DNA from: Emiliania huxleyi CCMP1516
Lineage: Eukaryota; Haptophyta; Isochrysidales; Noelaerhabdaceae
Direction: 5' to 3'
DNA: 64,000 bases
Assembly: GCF_000372725.1 (NCBI RefSeq)
Contig: NW_005196310.1
Location: 224,083-288,082 of the forward strand
Made by a program: the position numbers and the translations under genes. This document shows positions 19,630 through 34,000 of the stretch, one piece after another. Each line of letters begins with the position of its first letter. Within the stretch, counting starts at the first letter, position 1. A model generated the notes under the pieces. The model had not been told where the DNA came from and searched no databases. It worked only from the letters and a program-made list of their open reading frames with translations.

Positions 19630-20497
19630 GACACGGGTAGCTTGTATGATGTGCACGAGGCCCGCCACGCCCAGTGGCGAATGGCGAGACGAATAGGAGT
19701 GTATTGTGCTACGGAATGCACACGCGCCGAATCGGGCCTCAATTCGACACGGCCATCCATCTTGCGAGGCGACGGCGGGATCGACGACGCCGGGGAGAGG
19801 CTGATCACGACGCGATTGCCGGCGGCGGGCAGAAGGTCGAGCCTCTGCCGCTCGTTATTCGACATGCGGCGGTCGACGGTCCTGCGCCGGGGTGCAAAAC
19901 GCGCTTAGTGGATACACAGGCGGAAGCGCCACTACGAACAGGCGGCGAAATGCAGCGCCGAAGCTTGGCCCGTGGCCGGGCGGCGGCATCCGCCGACCGA
20001 TGGCCGAGGCTCGCAGAATAAGCGACGCTGCGGACACACGTGGCGCTGTGGCAGCGTGTGAGGGCGAGCGGCAGAGAGAGCTGAGCGAGCCTTCAGAGCA
20101 CTCAAGCGAAGCCTCGAAGCGTGTCATACCCCCACCCCTGCTGTGAATAGGTCACGGCGGACTCTTTTGTGAGCTTTCTCCCCCCCCCCCCCCCCCCTAG
20201 TCCCTTACCTACCGCCTTCTCCTTTTTACTTTTTCCCAGTGAGTGTTCTGCAGAGGTTGTGGGAGTGCGCCTTCTTTCTTCTGAAGTGAATGAATGAACG
20301 AAATCCAAACACCAAGAAAGAAGAAAGAAAAAAACACGACAACCAACACACATATCACACAAGCGACCGCTCTCTGCTACGCACCACAACACAACACAAC
20401 AATGCACCACATGATATCCCCCTCTTCTCCCTCTCCACATCTGTCTCCGGCTCTGCTCACAGCCCCGGCGTGAAGTCGCTCACCCCTGCGCTTGGCT
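19630..20497. other. possible upstream exons and intergenic DNA
   Basis: May hold 5' exons of the gene ending at 19375. A poly-C tract lies at 20180-20198. Positions 20280-20410 are A-rich with CAACAC repeats. No supported feature. Confidence 0.3.
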
Positions 20498-21955
20498 GGG
20501 AGAGTGAGCAGTGAGGACATGTCTCACTCGGAAGAGGACCTCAGTTGCGCCCATGAATGTCGCGTTCCTGGCAGGGAGAGTGTGTAGCAGTGGTGAGGAC
20601 CTCTCTCTCACTCGGAGTCAGTGAGGACCTCTTCGTGAGGACCTCACTGTGAGGACCTCTCGGTTCTGAACCTCCCAAGCTCAGGCATGCTGCAGCCTAC
20701 ACGTCCGGGCCGCGCACACTGACAGCCACACACAGGCACCTCGTGCAACCGTGCGGGGCGGGGCTCAGAGGGCGGGGCGGGGAAAAAGGCGGAGCCGCAG
20801 GGCGCTGGCGCTGCCGTCAGACATGTGCGATATATTTGTCTCGGCAGAGTATGGTGGATCTAATTAGGAACAGGAAGTGCATGGCTGCATTGGCCTCGTT
20901 TGCGACATCCTGTTACGCGTGTGTGTGAGTGTGAGTGTGTGAGCTGACACACACACACACAGAAAGAAAGAAAGAAAGAAAACGGACAACGCAAGGGAGG
21001 GATGGGAGGACGGCACGCCGCCACCACACAGGCTTAAGAACATACGCCCGCCCGCGGCAGGCGAGGACGCCCGAAGCGCTGCGAGGGCTGATGGAGCTCT
21101 GCAAGCAGCCCTGCGACGGGATCGAGCCCAAGCCCGCCAACCCGGAGCAGGGAGCGGTGCCCGAGCCCGGGAAGGCGAGTTGGCAAAACAGAGACACATG
21201 CTGGCAAAACAGAGACACATGCAGAAAAAGGATAGGGCACGGCGGCGATCTCGCACTACAAGATTAGCCTATCATATTCTCCCTGCGCATACATGCACAT
21301 CCGGATCATCCCATCTGGCTCTCGTGCTCAGCCAAAGGCGGCGTAATAATCAAGCCTGGTTCGTTCGCTGCCGTCCCTCGCTGGGCAACGTCCGCGCGTT
21401 TTGATGCGTGTGGCGTTACGCCCGTAACGTCGCGCCCCCCTGCGCCTGGGAGAGTGAGCAGTGAGGACCTCTCACTCGAGTGAGGACCTCTTCGCGAGGA
21501 ACTCCCTGTGAGGACCTCTCATCCAGTAAGGCCTCCCGTACTTGGAGCAAGTGAGGACCTCTTCGTGAGGACCTCCCATGCAGCCATGCAGCCATGCAGC
21601 CTAGAGCTCTATACACGTGGCTTCACGCAATGATAGCCACACATGTGCAGTTATCAACCGCAGTGGTGAGGACCTCTCTCTCACTCGGAGTCAGTGAGGA
21701 CCTCTTCGTGAGGACCTCACTGTGAGGACCTCTCGTTCTGAATCTCCCAAGCTCAGGCATGCTGCAGCCTACACGTCCGGGCCGCGCACACTGATAGCCA
21801 CACACAGGGACCTCGTGCAACGCAACCGTGCGGGGCGGGGCTCAGAGGGCGGGGCGGGGAAAAGGCGGAGCCGCAGGGCGCTGGCGCTGCCGTCAGACAT
21901 GTGCGATATATTTGTCTCGGCAGAGTATGGTGGATCTAATTAGGAACAGGAAGTG
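20498..21955. repeat. tandem segmental duplication, two copies about 1.07 kb apart
   Basis: Positions 20592-20880 and 21662-21955 match over about 290 bp with few differences (both include GTGCGATATATTTGTCTCGG and TATGGTGGATCTAATTAGGA). The preceding GTGAGGACCTC-rich sequence is also repeated (20498-20590 and 21447-21660). The spacer 20881-21446 has a CACACA/GAAAGAAA tract and no recognised gene. The arrangement could be a plain tandem duplication or the direct terminal repeats of a short element. Confidence 0.7.
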
Positions 21956-21977
21956 CTGCACCGTGAGCACTTCCTGT
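21948..21977. repeat. palindrome at the junction of the duplication and a repeat fragment
   Basis: CAGGAAGTGCT, eight nt, then AGCACTTCCTG: a perfect 11-bp inverted repeat. Immediately after it (21978-22110) lies a fragment of the A/C dispersed repeat (GCTCGTACTCGACCATCAAA). Confidence 0.7.
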
Positions 21978-22223
21978 TGCTCGTACTCGACCATCAAATA
22001 AACTCAAACAAAGGTCCACCACAGCCACCAGCCTCCACCTCCGCCGTCCTCGAGCCGAGATCGCCGCCGCCCGCGACGCCGCCCGCCGCGTCAGATGCCC
22101 GCGACGCCACGCGTGGAGTCGAATCTTAAAAACACACACACACACTGTTACGCGACCTCGAATTCTTTTTTCGAAGGTGCCTCTCTTGGTGCCGCTGGAC
22201 TGGCGACCAGCTTCCAAACACAT

Positions 22224-25762
<3,539 letters not shown>

Positions 25763-26027
25763 GAATTCAAACTTACTGCTGAGGACGTATTTACTTGAGA
25801 GAAGCTGGTCGGAGACGGAGTCTCAACGCGGTGTATTCCCCATATATGTCGCAGAAAACCAAGAGCCGCACGACGCTCCTACCACACTAAGCGGTTCACG
25901 TTCTTTAACTTTATCGAGAGCAGGCGGACACATCGCTTTCAGGGAGGGCGCCGCGCGCGCCCTACCCCTAGCACATACCTCTCACTCCCTTCACGCAGCT
26001 CGCTCTAACGCTATCAATCAAACCAGT
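25763..26027. other. intergenic, no recognisable gene
   Basis: Downstream flank of the ChaN-like gene. AT content rises locally; nothing else seen. Confidence 0.4.
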
Positions 26028-26207
26028 ATGAATCATGTGACTTGCGAGCCGCCAGACGACGCAGCTCGCAGGGCAGAAGACGGTGAGGCGGAGCAGACGC
26101 GCAGGGCGAGACGAGGGAGGGAGCAGGACTTTGCGGAGATCAGCAGGAGGATGTACGAAGAGATTAGGAGCAGCAGGGACCCGAGGGACCATGTGGAAGA
26201 CGGCTAG
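26028..26207 (+). CDS. small charged hypothetical protein
   Basis: An ATG-initiated frame of 59 residues starting MNHVTCEPPDDAARRAEDGE and ending SSRDPRDHVEDG. The middle (QDFAEISRRMYEEIRSSR) is a strongly charged amphipathic helix. Codon-position bias looks coding (many GAG/GAC/CGC-type codons), and no Pro/Ala low complexity is present. It could be a free-standing small protein or the last exon of a gene whose earlier exons I missed. No family recognised. Confidence 0.35.
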   Translation: MNHVTCEPPDDAARRAEDGEAEQTRRARRGREQDFAEISRRMYEEIRSSRDPRDHVEDG

Positions 26208-26456
26208 TGCTAGTCCCCCATCGGGAGGACGACCCCGGCGCTAGTCGCCGACCACACCCACAAAGAACCCTGCACAAAGATCGCAAGGGCGGGGACCTGT
26301 TCCTTTTTACCCATCTCACAGTAGAGAGGTGTCCGTTTTTATTTATTTATTTGCGAGCCGCCTCCTGGAAGAGCTCGTGCGACTGCGGTGACCACTCCGC
26401 GCGAGCGGCCCCGCGCAACCGCAACGCGCAAGCAGCGGAGAGCAAAGAATTTAACC

Positions 26457-26850
26457 TCACCCCAAAATCGCAGCTTCCTCCAGCGAGCATTTCGGCAGTC
26501 GCCAGAGGGTGGCGTTCAGCCGCGGGTAGTCCTCAAAGAGGCGCGCGTTCCACGGCTTGTACGCGCGGCCCATGGCGTTGATGGACGCGCAGCTCATGAT
26601 GCGCTGCTTGCCGTCGTACTCGTGAGTATTCGGGTGTGGCATCACCCCGCTCGCGTTTACAAGATGACCCATGCCAAGGTGCGCAAAGAGCTCCTGCTGC
26701 ACTGACAGCGCGCTCCGGGAAAAGAGCGCCTCCATCTGCATAATTAGCAGCTGAGAGGGCGGAAAGTATTGCTCCCACAGCTGCAGCATCGCCCAATAGA
26801 AGCCGTAGTGGATGCCACCCGCGGGCATGCCAACCGTCCAGTCACTGCAG
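26457..26850 (-). CDS. sulfotransferase-like, C-terminal fragment
   Basis: The frame reads GGIHYGFYWAMLQLWEQYFP, PSQLLIMQMEALF, VQQELFAHLGM and, later, RLFEDYPRLNATLWRLP. The order Y-x-x-x-L-x-x-W-x-x-x-F-P-x-x-x-L-L-I-x-x-x-E-x-L ... LFxHLGM is the C-terminal, 3'-phosphate-binding side of Golgi-type carbohydrate sulfotransferases, common in haptophytes that sulfate surface polysaccharides. The 5'-phosphosulfate P-loop half is missing: at about 26851 the coding sequence stops abruptly at dispersed repeat C. The fragment therefore seems to be a gene broken by, or next to, a repeat insertion. The stop at 26457 (or a GTGAGG donor there) ends the frame. Confidence 0.6.
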
Positions 26851-27838
26851 GGGACTCCACACCGGACACCGCCCGGGTACAGACCCCCTACCCGTCGGAT
26901 TGCGCAGGGCCCCCTCGGAGCAGCCCACACACAATCACACATCGGCAGAATTAGTGCCTGAGTCAGGCAGACAGCACAGACAAGGAGAGGAGAGGAGAGA
27001 GAGAGAGATAGGAGAGGGGAGAGGGTGAGGGTGTGTGCACACATGTGGAGCAGGGAGGGTGTCTGTGGCGGGTTGTAGTCATACTACGTGGTTAGAACCA
27101 CGCGCCCCTCAGGAGCTAAGGTAGAGCTGAGCGTCCAAGACGCCTCGGTGCCATCCACCGGGTGAGACCATCCGGATCAATCGAGCCCGCCTCCGGCGGG
27201 CCGTCCCCGCGATGGCCCACAGTCCTCCGTCGCCTGGTTGACCCCCCTGCCTCCCGGTTGAACCCCCAGTCCTCGTACTCGACCATTGAATAAACTCAAA
27301 GGTCCACCACAGCCTCCAGCCTCCACCTCCACCCGCGAGCCGCCACCGCTGCCGCCCGCGACGCCGCCCGCCGCGTCAGATTGCCGCGACGCGCGCATCG
27401 AGTCGCGTCGGAGAGCCGCGCCGCACCAGCAGCAGCATCTGCACCACCAACAGCAGCAGCAGCAGCACCACCACCACCAGAGAGAGAAGCGCACCTGCCC
27501 GACGCCGCCCGCCGCGTCAGATGCTCGCGACGCGCTCGTCGAGCCCAGTCGCAGAGCCGCGCCGCGCCAGCAGGCCAGCAGCATCTGCACCATCAGCAGC
27601 ACCATCACCACCACCAGCAGCAACAGAGAGAGGCAGTGCAGGCGCAGAAGCACTCGCAGAGCGGCGCGCAGCGCCGCGCACGCCACGCCGCGGGCGGTCG
27701 GACGAGCGCGGTGTGCGCCGGCGGCGAGCCGCGGCGCCAGCCGTCTCGCGAGAGAGCGGCGCCGCCGCGTGCGCGCAGCAGCCGCCGCGGCAGAGGCGAG
27801 CCGCGGCGACGTCCGCACAACAACGGATAACTGCCATT
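26851..27838. repeat. dispersed repeat, copy C
   Basis: Matches the 3' half of copy A (11830-12830) along its whole length, including a GA tract, the block GACGCCTCGGTGCCATCCAC and the CAG/CCG-rich tail. The left edge cuts the sulfotransferase frame. The apparent 289- and 254-residue ORFs in it are low-complexity products of the CAG/CCG composition. Confidence 0.75.
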
Positions 27839-28065
27839 GGCGGTTTTCACACACACACACACAGTACGCACTTTTTTTATTTTCTGCCCAAGTCACTGTC
27901 GCCGCCGCGGCCGAGACGGCGTCCCCTTGCAATCGTGCGCAGTGCCGCCCCTCGCACTCCGCTCCGCCGCCGCCGCCGCGCCGCATCCGCCGCCGCCGCC
28001 GCCCCGCATCCCCGTCACCGCGCCGCCGCCTCCGCACCGCAGGCAACTAGACACGCCCGCGCCTC

Positions 28066-31000
28066 ATGCTTCCGAGCGGCTACCAGAAGCTCTCCGACCC
28101 GAGCACCGGCCGGCCCTACTACGTCAACCTCGTCACCGGGCAGACGAGCTGGACGCCGCCGTCCGGTGCGGCGGCCAACGGAGGCGCCGCGCCGCCACCT
28201 CCGAGCGGCGGCGGCGGCGGCCTCGCCGCCAACTGGGAGGAGCGCCTCGATCCGTCGACCGGCCGCACGTTTTACATCGACCACGCGACCAAGCGGACGA
28301 CGTGGGAGCGCCCGACGAGCGGGGCGCGGGGCGGGGGTGGCGGGTACGGCGCCACGCCGCCCTCGCAGCCCTCTCGGCCGACGCCGCCGCGCGCCGCGCA
28401 GCAGCCGTCCGGTGGCAGCCAATTGAAGAGTGACGCAGAGCTCGCCAGGGAGCTGGCCGCGCAGTGGGACGCAGAAGACGAGGCGGCGGCAGAGGCGCCC
28501 GCGGCTCGCTCCCGCGGCGGCGGCGCGGCGGAGGCGGCCGGCGGAGGCGGCGGCAAGAAGGGGGCGGCGGGCAAGCAGACGGAGGGTTGGGCGAAGGACG
28601 ACGAAGTGACGCAGTGCTTTCTGACTAGGCACTTCCTAGACACTTCCTAGACACTTCCTGGACACTTCCTAGGTGACGCAGTGTTTTCTGACGGGCGTCA
28701 AGTTCACGCTGGTGCAGCGGAAGCACCACTGCCGGTACTGCGGCCAGATCGTGTGCGCGGACGTGAGCAAGAAGACAGCCAAGGTGCCAGGCCGTGGGGT
28801 GAGCGAGGCGGTGCGCGTGTGCGACGTCTGCTACGAGCAGCTCGAGCGCGGCGACCCAGTCTGCATCGCAAAGCAGGTCGCTAAGTTGCGGTCCGAGTCG
28901 GAGACCGCGCGGCAGCAGGTTGCCGGGAGATGGCCGAGAGATGGCCGGAGAGATGGCCGAGAGGTTGCCGGGAGATGGCCGAGAGATGGCCGGAGAGGTG
29001 GCCGAGAGGTTGCCGAGAGATGGCCGAGAGATGGCCGAGAGGTGGCCGAGAGGTTGCCGAGAGATGGCCGAGAGATGGCCGGGAGATGGCCGAGAGGTGG
29101 CCGAGAGGTGGCCGAGAGGTGGCCGAGAGGTGGCCGAGAGGTGGCCGAGAGGTGGCCGAGATACAGCAGGCGGCCAATTGGGCAGCATGGACCCTTCTCG
29201 GACCCTTCTCGGACCCTTCTCGGACCCTTCCCGGACCCTTCTCGGACCCTTCTCGGACCCTTCTCGGACCCTTCTCGGACCCTTCCCTGCAGGCGGCCAA
29301 GGAGCTGGCCAACTGGGCCAGCATGGACCCGCAGTTCGCGGACAAGGGCATCGTGCACGCCTTCGAGGCTCCGCGTGCGCCCGAGCTGCTGGCCTTTGAT
29401 TCGCCCGTCTGAACCAAGCGTTGACTCACTGCCAGGCCTTGCGTGCGCCCGAGCTGCTGACCGAGCTTCTGCAGACGGCGACCCCGGACACGCAGGCATG
29501 CCGTCGCCATTTCGTCACTAGCTCTCGGTGTGCGTGGTGAGAGGGGCGCTTAGCGGCAGCGTCCTTGCAAACGAAGGCGGGCGTGGCGAAGCTGCTGTCG
29601 GCGATGCTCGGCTATGACGAGTACCGCGAGCTGCTGCACGAGGATCGCGAGCGCTTTGATGCGATATCTCGGCTGCACCTCGGCTGCGTCTCCGCTGCCT
29701 CTCCTCTGTCTCTCGGCTGCGTCTCGGCTGCCTCTCGGCTGCCTCTCGGCTGTCTCTCGGCTGTATCTCGCGAGCTGCTCGGTGCGATCCTCTGCGCCTC
29801 GCCACAAGTCGCCAGCACGTGGCGGTTGGTGCGTAGGAGCGCGAGCTTCTCGATGCGATCCTCGCGCTGGTCCGCTCGGGCGGCACTGAGAGCAAGGTCA
29901 GCGCGATGTCGGCTCTCGCCTCCCTCACCGCCTCAAAGAGCGGAAGGAGCGAGGTGCGCCAAACCACGGAGCATCTCGGCTGTATCTTAGCTGCCTCTCG
30001 GCTGCCTCTCGGCTGCCTCTCGGCTGCACCTCGGCCGCACCTCGGCTGCCTCTCGGCTGCACCTCGGCTGTACCTCGGCTGCCTCTCGGCAGGTGCGTCG
30101 TGCCAAGGGGCTGGTCATCGTGCTCGACGTGCTTCTCAACACGTCGCACGAGCCGCTGCAAGAGGTCCACTCGTAGACACTCCCTAGGCACCTCCTAGGC
30201 ACTTCCTAGACACTTCCTAGGCACTTAGGCACCTCCTAGGCACTTCCAGGCACTCCCAAGACACTCCCTAGGCACCTCCTAGGCACCTCCTAGACACTTC
30301 CTAGGCACCTCCTAGGCACTTCCTAGACACTTCCTAGGCACCTCCTAGACACGGGCCGCTGCAAGAGGCGGCCTGCCTCGCCTTCGCTCACTGCTCACGC
30401 AGTGCCACCGTGCACCACCTCACACAAGAGGCCCCACGTTCACAGGCCACCTGCCTCGTCCTCGCCAACTTGTGCGAGGACCCGACCGGCGACTGGAAGC
30501 AGCTGCAGCAGAACGGCGCCGTCTTCTCCGTCGCACACATGCTTGGCTCCGCCTCCGCCTCGCTGCAGGAGCGCACATGCCATCGGCAGTCGGGCTCGGG
30601 AGGGGGGAGGGGGGGGGCGCTCTGACACGCCCTCGCCACGCTGCAGGAGGCGGCTCTCACCCTGCTCGCGATGCTCTGCTCGCACAAAGAGTGCCGCGAG
30701 CAGGCGCTTGGCGCTTCTTCTTCGTCGCCTTCTCCTTCTCATTCTTCTTCTCCTCACTCCCATTCTTCCTTTCTCATGAATGTCTCATTCCTCCTCTTCT
30801 CTTCTTCTTCTCACAAGGAGTGCCGCGAGCAGGCGGCCGACTCGGGCGTCGCCACCTCCCTCACCCCCCTCCTCGGCTCGACCGAGCTAGTCTGGCCTCG
30901 CCACGCCCTCGGCCCGCTCGCTCATGGTGGCGCATTCTGAACTAGGCTCGACCAAGCCGGACGTGCAGCGCGCAGCTCTCGCCCTCGCCCAGCAGCTCTG

Positions 31001-34000
31001 CGCCTTCGGCCGTGCGGCAGACGCGCTGCTCGAGGCGCGCTGAAGAAGGGGTGCACTGGGGAGGGCTCAAGTCTGAAGAAGGGGTGCACTGGGGAGGCCT
31101 CAAGTCTGAAGAAGGGGTGCACTGGGGAGGGCTCAAGTCTGAAGAAGGGGTGCACTGGGGAGGGCTCAAGTCTGAAGAAGGGGTGCACTGGGGAGGCCTC
31201 AAGTCTGAAGAAGGGGTGCACTGGGGAGGGCTCAAGTCTGAAGAAGGGGTGCACTGGGGAGGGCTCAAGTCTGAAGAAGGGGTGCACTGGGGAGGCCTCA
31301 AGTCTGAAGAAGGGGTGCACTGGGGAGGCCTCAAGTCTGAAGAAGGGGTGCACTGGGGAGGCCTCAAGTCTGAAGAAGGGGTGCACTGGGGAGGGCTCAA
31401 GTCTGAAGAAGGGGTGCACTGGGGAGGGCTCAAGTCGCCGTCTGATTGAGTGCTGATTCTCTGCTGCTGCTCGAGGCGGGCGCCGCTTCGCCCCTCGCGG
31501 CGATGCTCCTCTCCCCCGGCACGGGCAGCAGCGAGGTGGTCGCCGCCGTCCTCGAATGCCTCAGCCGGCTCGCGGACTCGGGCCTGACCCAGGCGCAGCC
31601 AGTTAGCCATGCAGCGTTGACAGACATCTCCACTAGCCACCACCTCTGACCGGCTCGCGGACTCGGGCCTGACCCAGGCGCAGCGCGCCGTGCGCAACGT
31701 CGGCGCGGTGCCGCACCTCATCCAGTTGATGAGCCACCAAGACGGCCGCATCTCGCGCTTCGCGACGTCTCTCGTCTCGAGGCGTCTGTTGCCGCTGTCC
31801 TTGCTAGTCTACCATCACCACCACCGCCGCCATTCTCTTCTCCTCCTTCTCCGTCTTCCATCGCTACCATCCCCATTGCTGTTGTCACAACGCCTCTTCT
31901 GACTGTCCTCTTCGCGCGTGCCCAGCCTTTGCCCCGGCGACGTCCAGAACGCCGAGCAGCTCTTCGAGTCGGGCAGCCCTTCCTAGACACTTCCTAGACA
32001 CTTCCTAGACACCTCCTAGCAGCTCTTCGAGTCGGGCAGCCCTTCCTAGACACTTCCTAGACACTTCCTAGACACCTCCTAGCAGCTCTTCGAGTCGGAC
32101 AGCCCCTCGTCCTGCTGTCGGAGGACGTGTCCAGGACACGTCCATGACATGCCCGAGACATGTCCACAGGCAGCCCCGTCCTGCTGTCGGAGGACGTGTC
32201 CAGGACACGTCCATGACATGCCCGAGACATGTCCACAGGCGGCCTCGTCCTGCTCTCGGAGCAGCTCGACTCTGGCGACGAGCGCGCGCAGCTGCAAGCC
32301 CTGTCCGCGCTCTCGCAGCTCTCGGCGGAGCCCGTGCAGGCGCACGCGATTGTGGAGAACGGTTGCCTCACCTCGACGCTGCAGCTGCTCGAGCACCCGA
32401 ACCAAGAGCTGCGCGCGTACGCCGCCATCACCTTCGGCAGCCTCCGCTCGGCGGGCGCCCTCACGCCTAGCGAGTGAGTGACGGCGACTCGCTTCGAGTC
32501 AGGCAACCTCTGCTCGGCGGGCGCACTCACGCCGGCGCAGCTGCAGCACCCGTCGGTGCTCCCGCACCTCGTGGCGATGCTCTCCTCCTCCAACGCGCTC
32601 GCCAAGGGCCCCGCCGCCGCCGCCATCGCCTCGATGGCATACCAGCCCGCGCTGCGGCAGCAGCTCATCAGCCAACGCCTCGACCGCCGCCCGTTGCGAA
32701 CTAGGCCAACCAGCCCTCGCTGCGACAGTCGCTCCACGAGCTCGGCGGGCTACCAGGCCTCGCCGCGCTGCTCGAGCAACTCAATCATCAACCCCATGTG
32801 AGTGAATGATTGCCAGCAGGCCTCGCCGCGCTGCTCGAGCTCGACGTCGAGACCTCGTACCACGCCGTGCAGGCCATCGCACAGTTCGCGGCCGACGAGC
32901 GCTTCCGGCAGGTGCCTAGACACTTCCTAGACACTTCCTAGACACCTCCGGCAGGTTCCTAGCCGACGAGCGCTTCCGGCAGGTTCTGCCGGAGGTCGGG
33001 CGCCGTCGCCAAAGCCAAGCCATGCGTTCGAGTGATCAGCGCGTCCGTCGAAACAGGTTCTGCCGGAGGCGGGCGCCATCGGCCCCCTCGCCGGGCTGCT
33101 GTCCTCGCCGCAGCCGCACGTGCAGCATTGCGCCCTCTCCGCCGTCGCCAACCTCTCCTTCGTCCCGTCGGCGGTGGGTCCGCTGTGCCAGAGCGGCGCG
33201 CTGACAGTGGTCGGGCAGATGCTCTTCTCCCACGACGCGGCGGTCCAGACGATGCGAGCCGGACCGCGCTCTGCAGTCTGCCTAGGGAGGGCGGAGGGTT
33301 GAGGAGGGTCGATGACCAATCAGGTGCCTGACCACGCTGTGCAATCTGCTCGGAGGAAACGCCGCGTCCGCCGACGCGCTGCTGCAGGCCGGCGGCAAGT
33401 GGCGCCGCCCTCTCGCCGCCTCTCGCTGTCGATGGTTCGCGGCGTCGTCTTGCTAGGTCGGCGGGCACGTGGCGCTGCTCACCCAGCTCTCTTCGCCGTC
33501 GCCCGACGCGCAGAGCCAGGCGGCAATGTCCATCGGCCACATGTGCCGTCACCGTCCGGCGGTGCAGGCGCTTCTGCAGGCGGAGACGGTGCCGTCGCTC
33601 TCGCACGCGCGCTTGCACCCGCCGAAGGGCAGCTCGCGAGGATGAGTCGCCAGTGATTGATTCCTCAGGTGCCGCTGCTCTCGCACCTCCTCCACTCGCC
33701 GCACCCGGCTGTGCAGCTGCAGACCGTCTACGCGCTCGGCGCGCTGGCGGCGGAGGAGGAGGCGGCGGCGAGTGCGGTGCAGGTCGCCGGCGCCGTGGCG
33801 CCGCTGACGACGCTCCTCCTCTCGAGCGGCGCCGTGGAGGTGAAGCAGCACATCGCGCTCACGCTGGCGCACACCGTGCGGGGGAGCTGGCGGCTCGTCT
33901 TCAACGCGGGAGGCTTCCAGGCGCTTCCTAGACACTTCCTAGACACCTCCTAGACACCTCCTAGACACCTCCGAGACACCTCCTAGACACTTCCTAGACA

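Noticed and set aside
27177..28046. 289-residue minus-strand ORF in repeat C
   Set aside because: Low-complexity Trp/Cys/Ala text from CAG/CCG-rich sequence; not conserved in copy A, where the frame differs.
28625..29510. Arg/Pro/Ser repeat proteins (RPPLGHLSATS type)
   Set aside because: Antisense readings of intron minisatellites; coding exons lie on the other strand.
30922..31751. Repeat protein with HPFFRLE(A/P)SPV units
   Set aside because: An antisense reading of a 33-bp tandem repeat inside an armadillo-gene intron.
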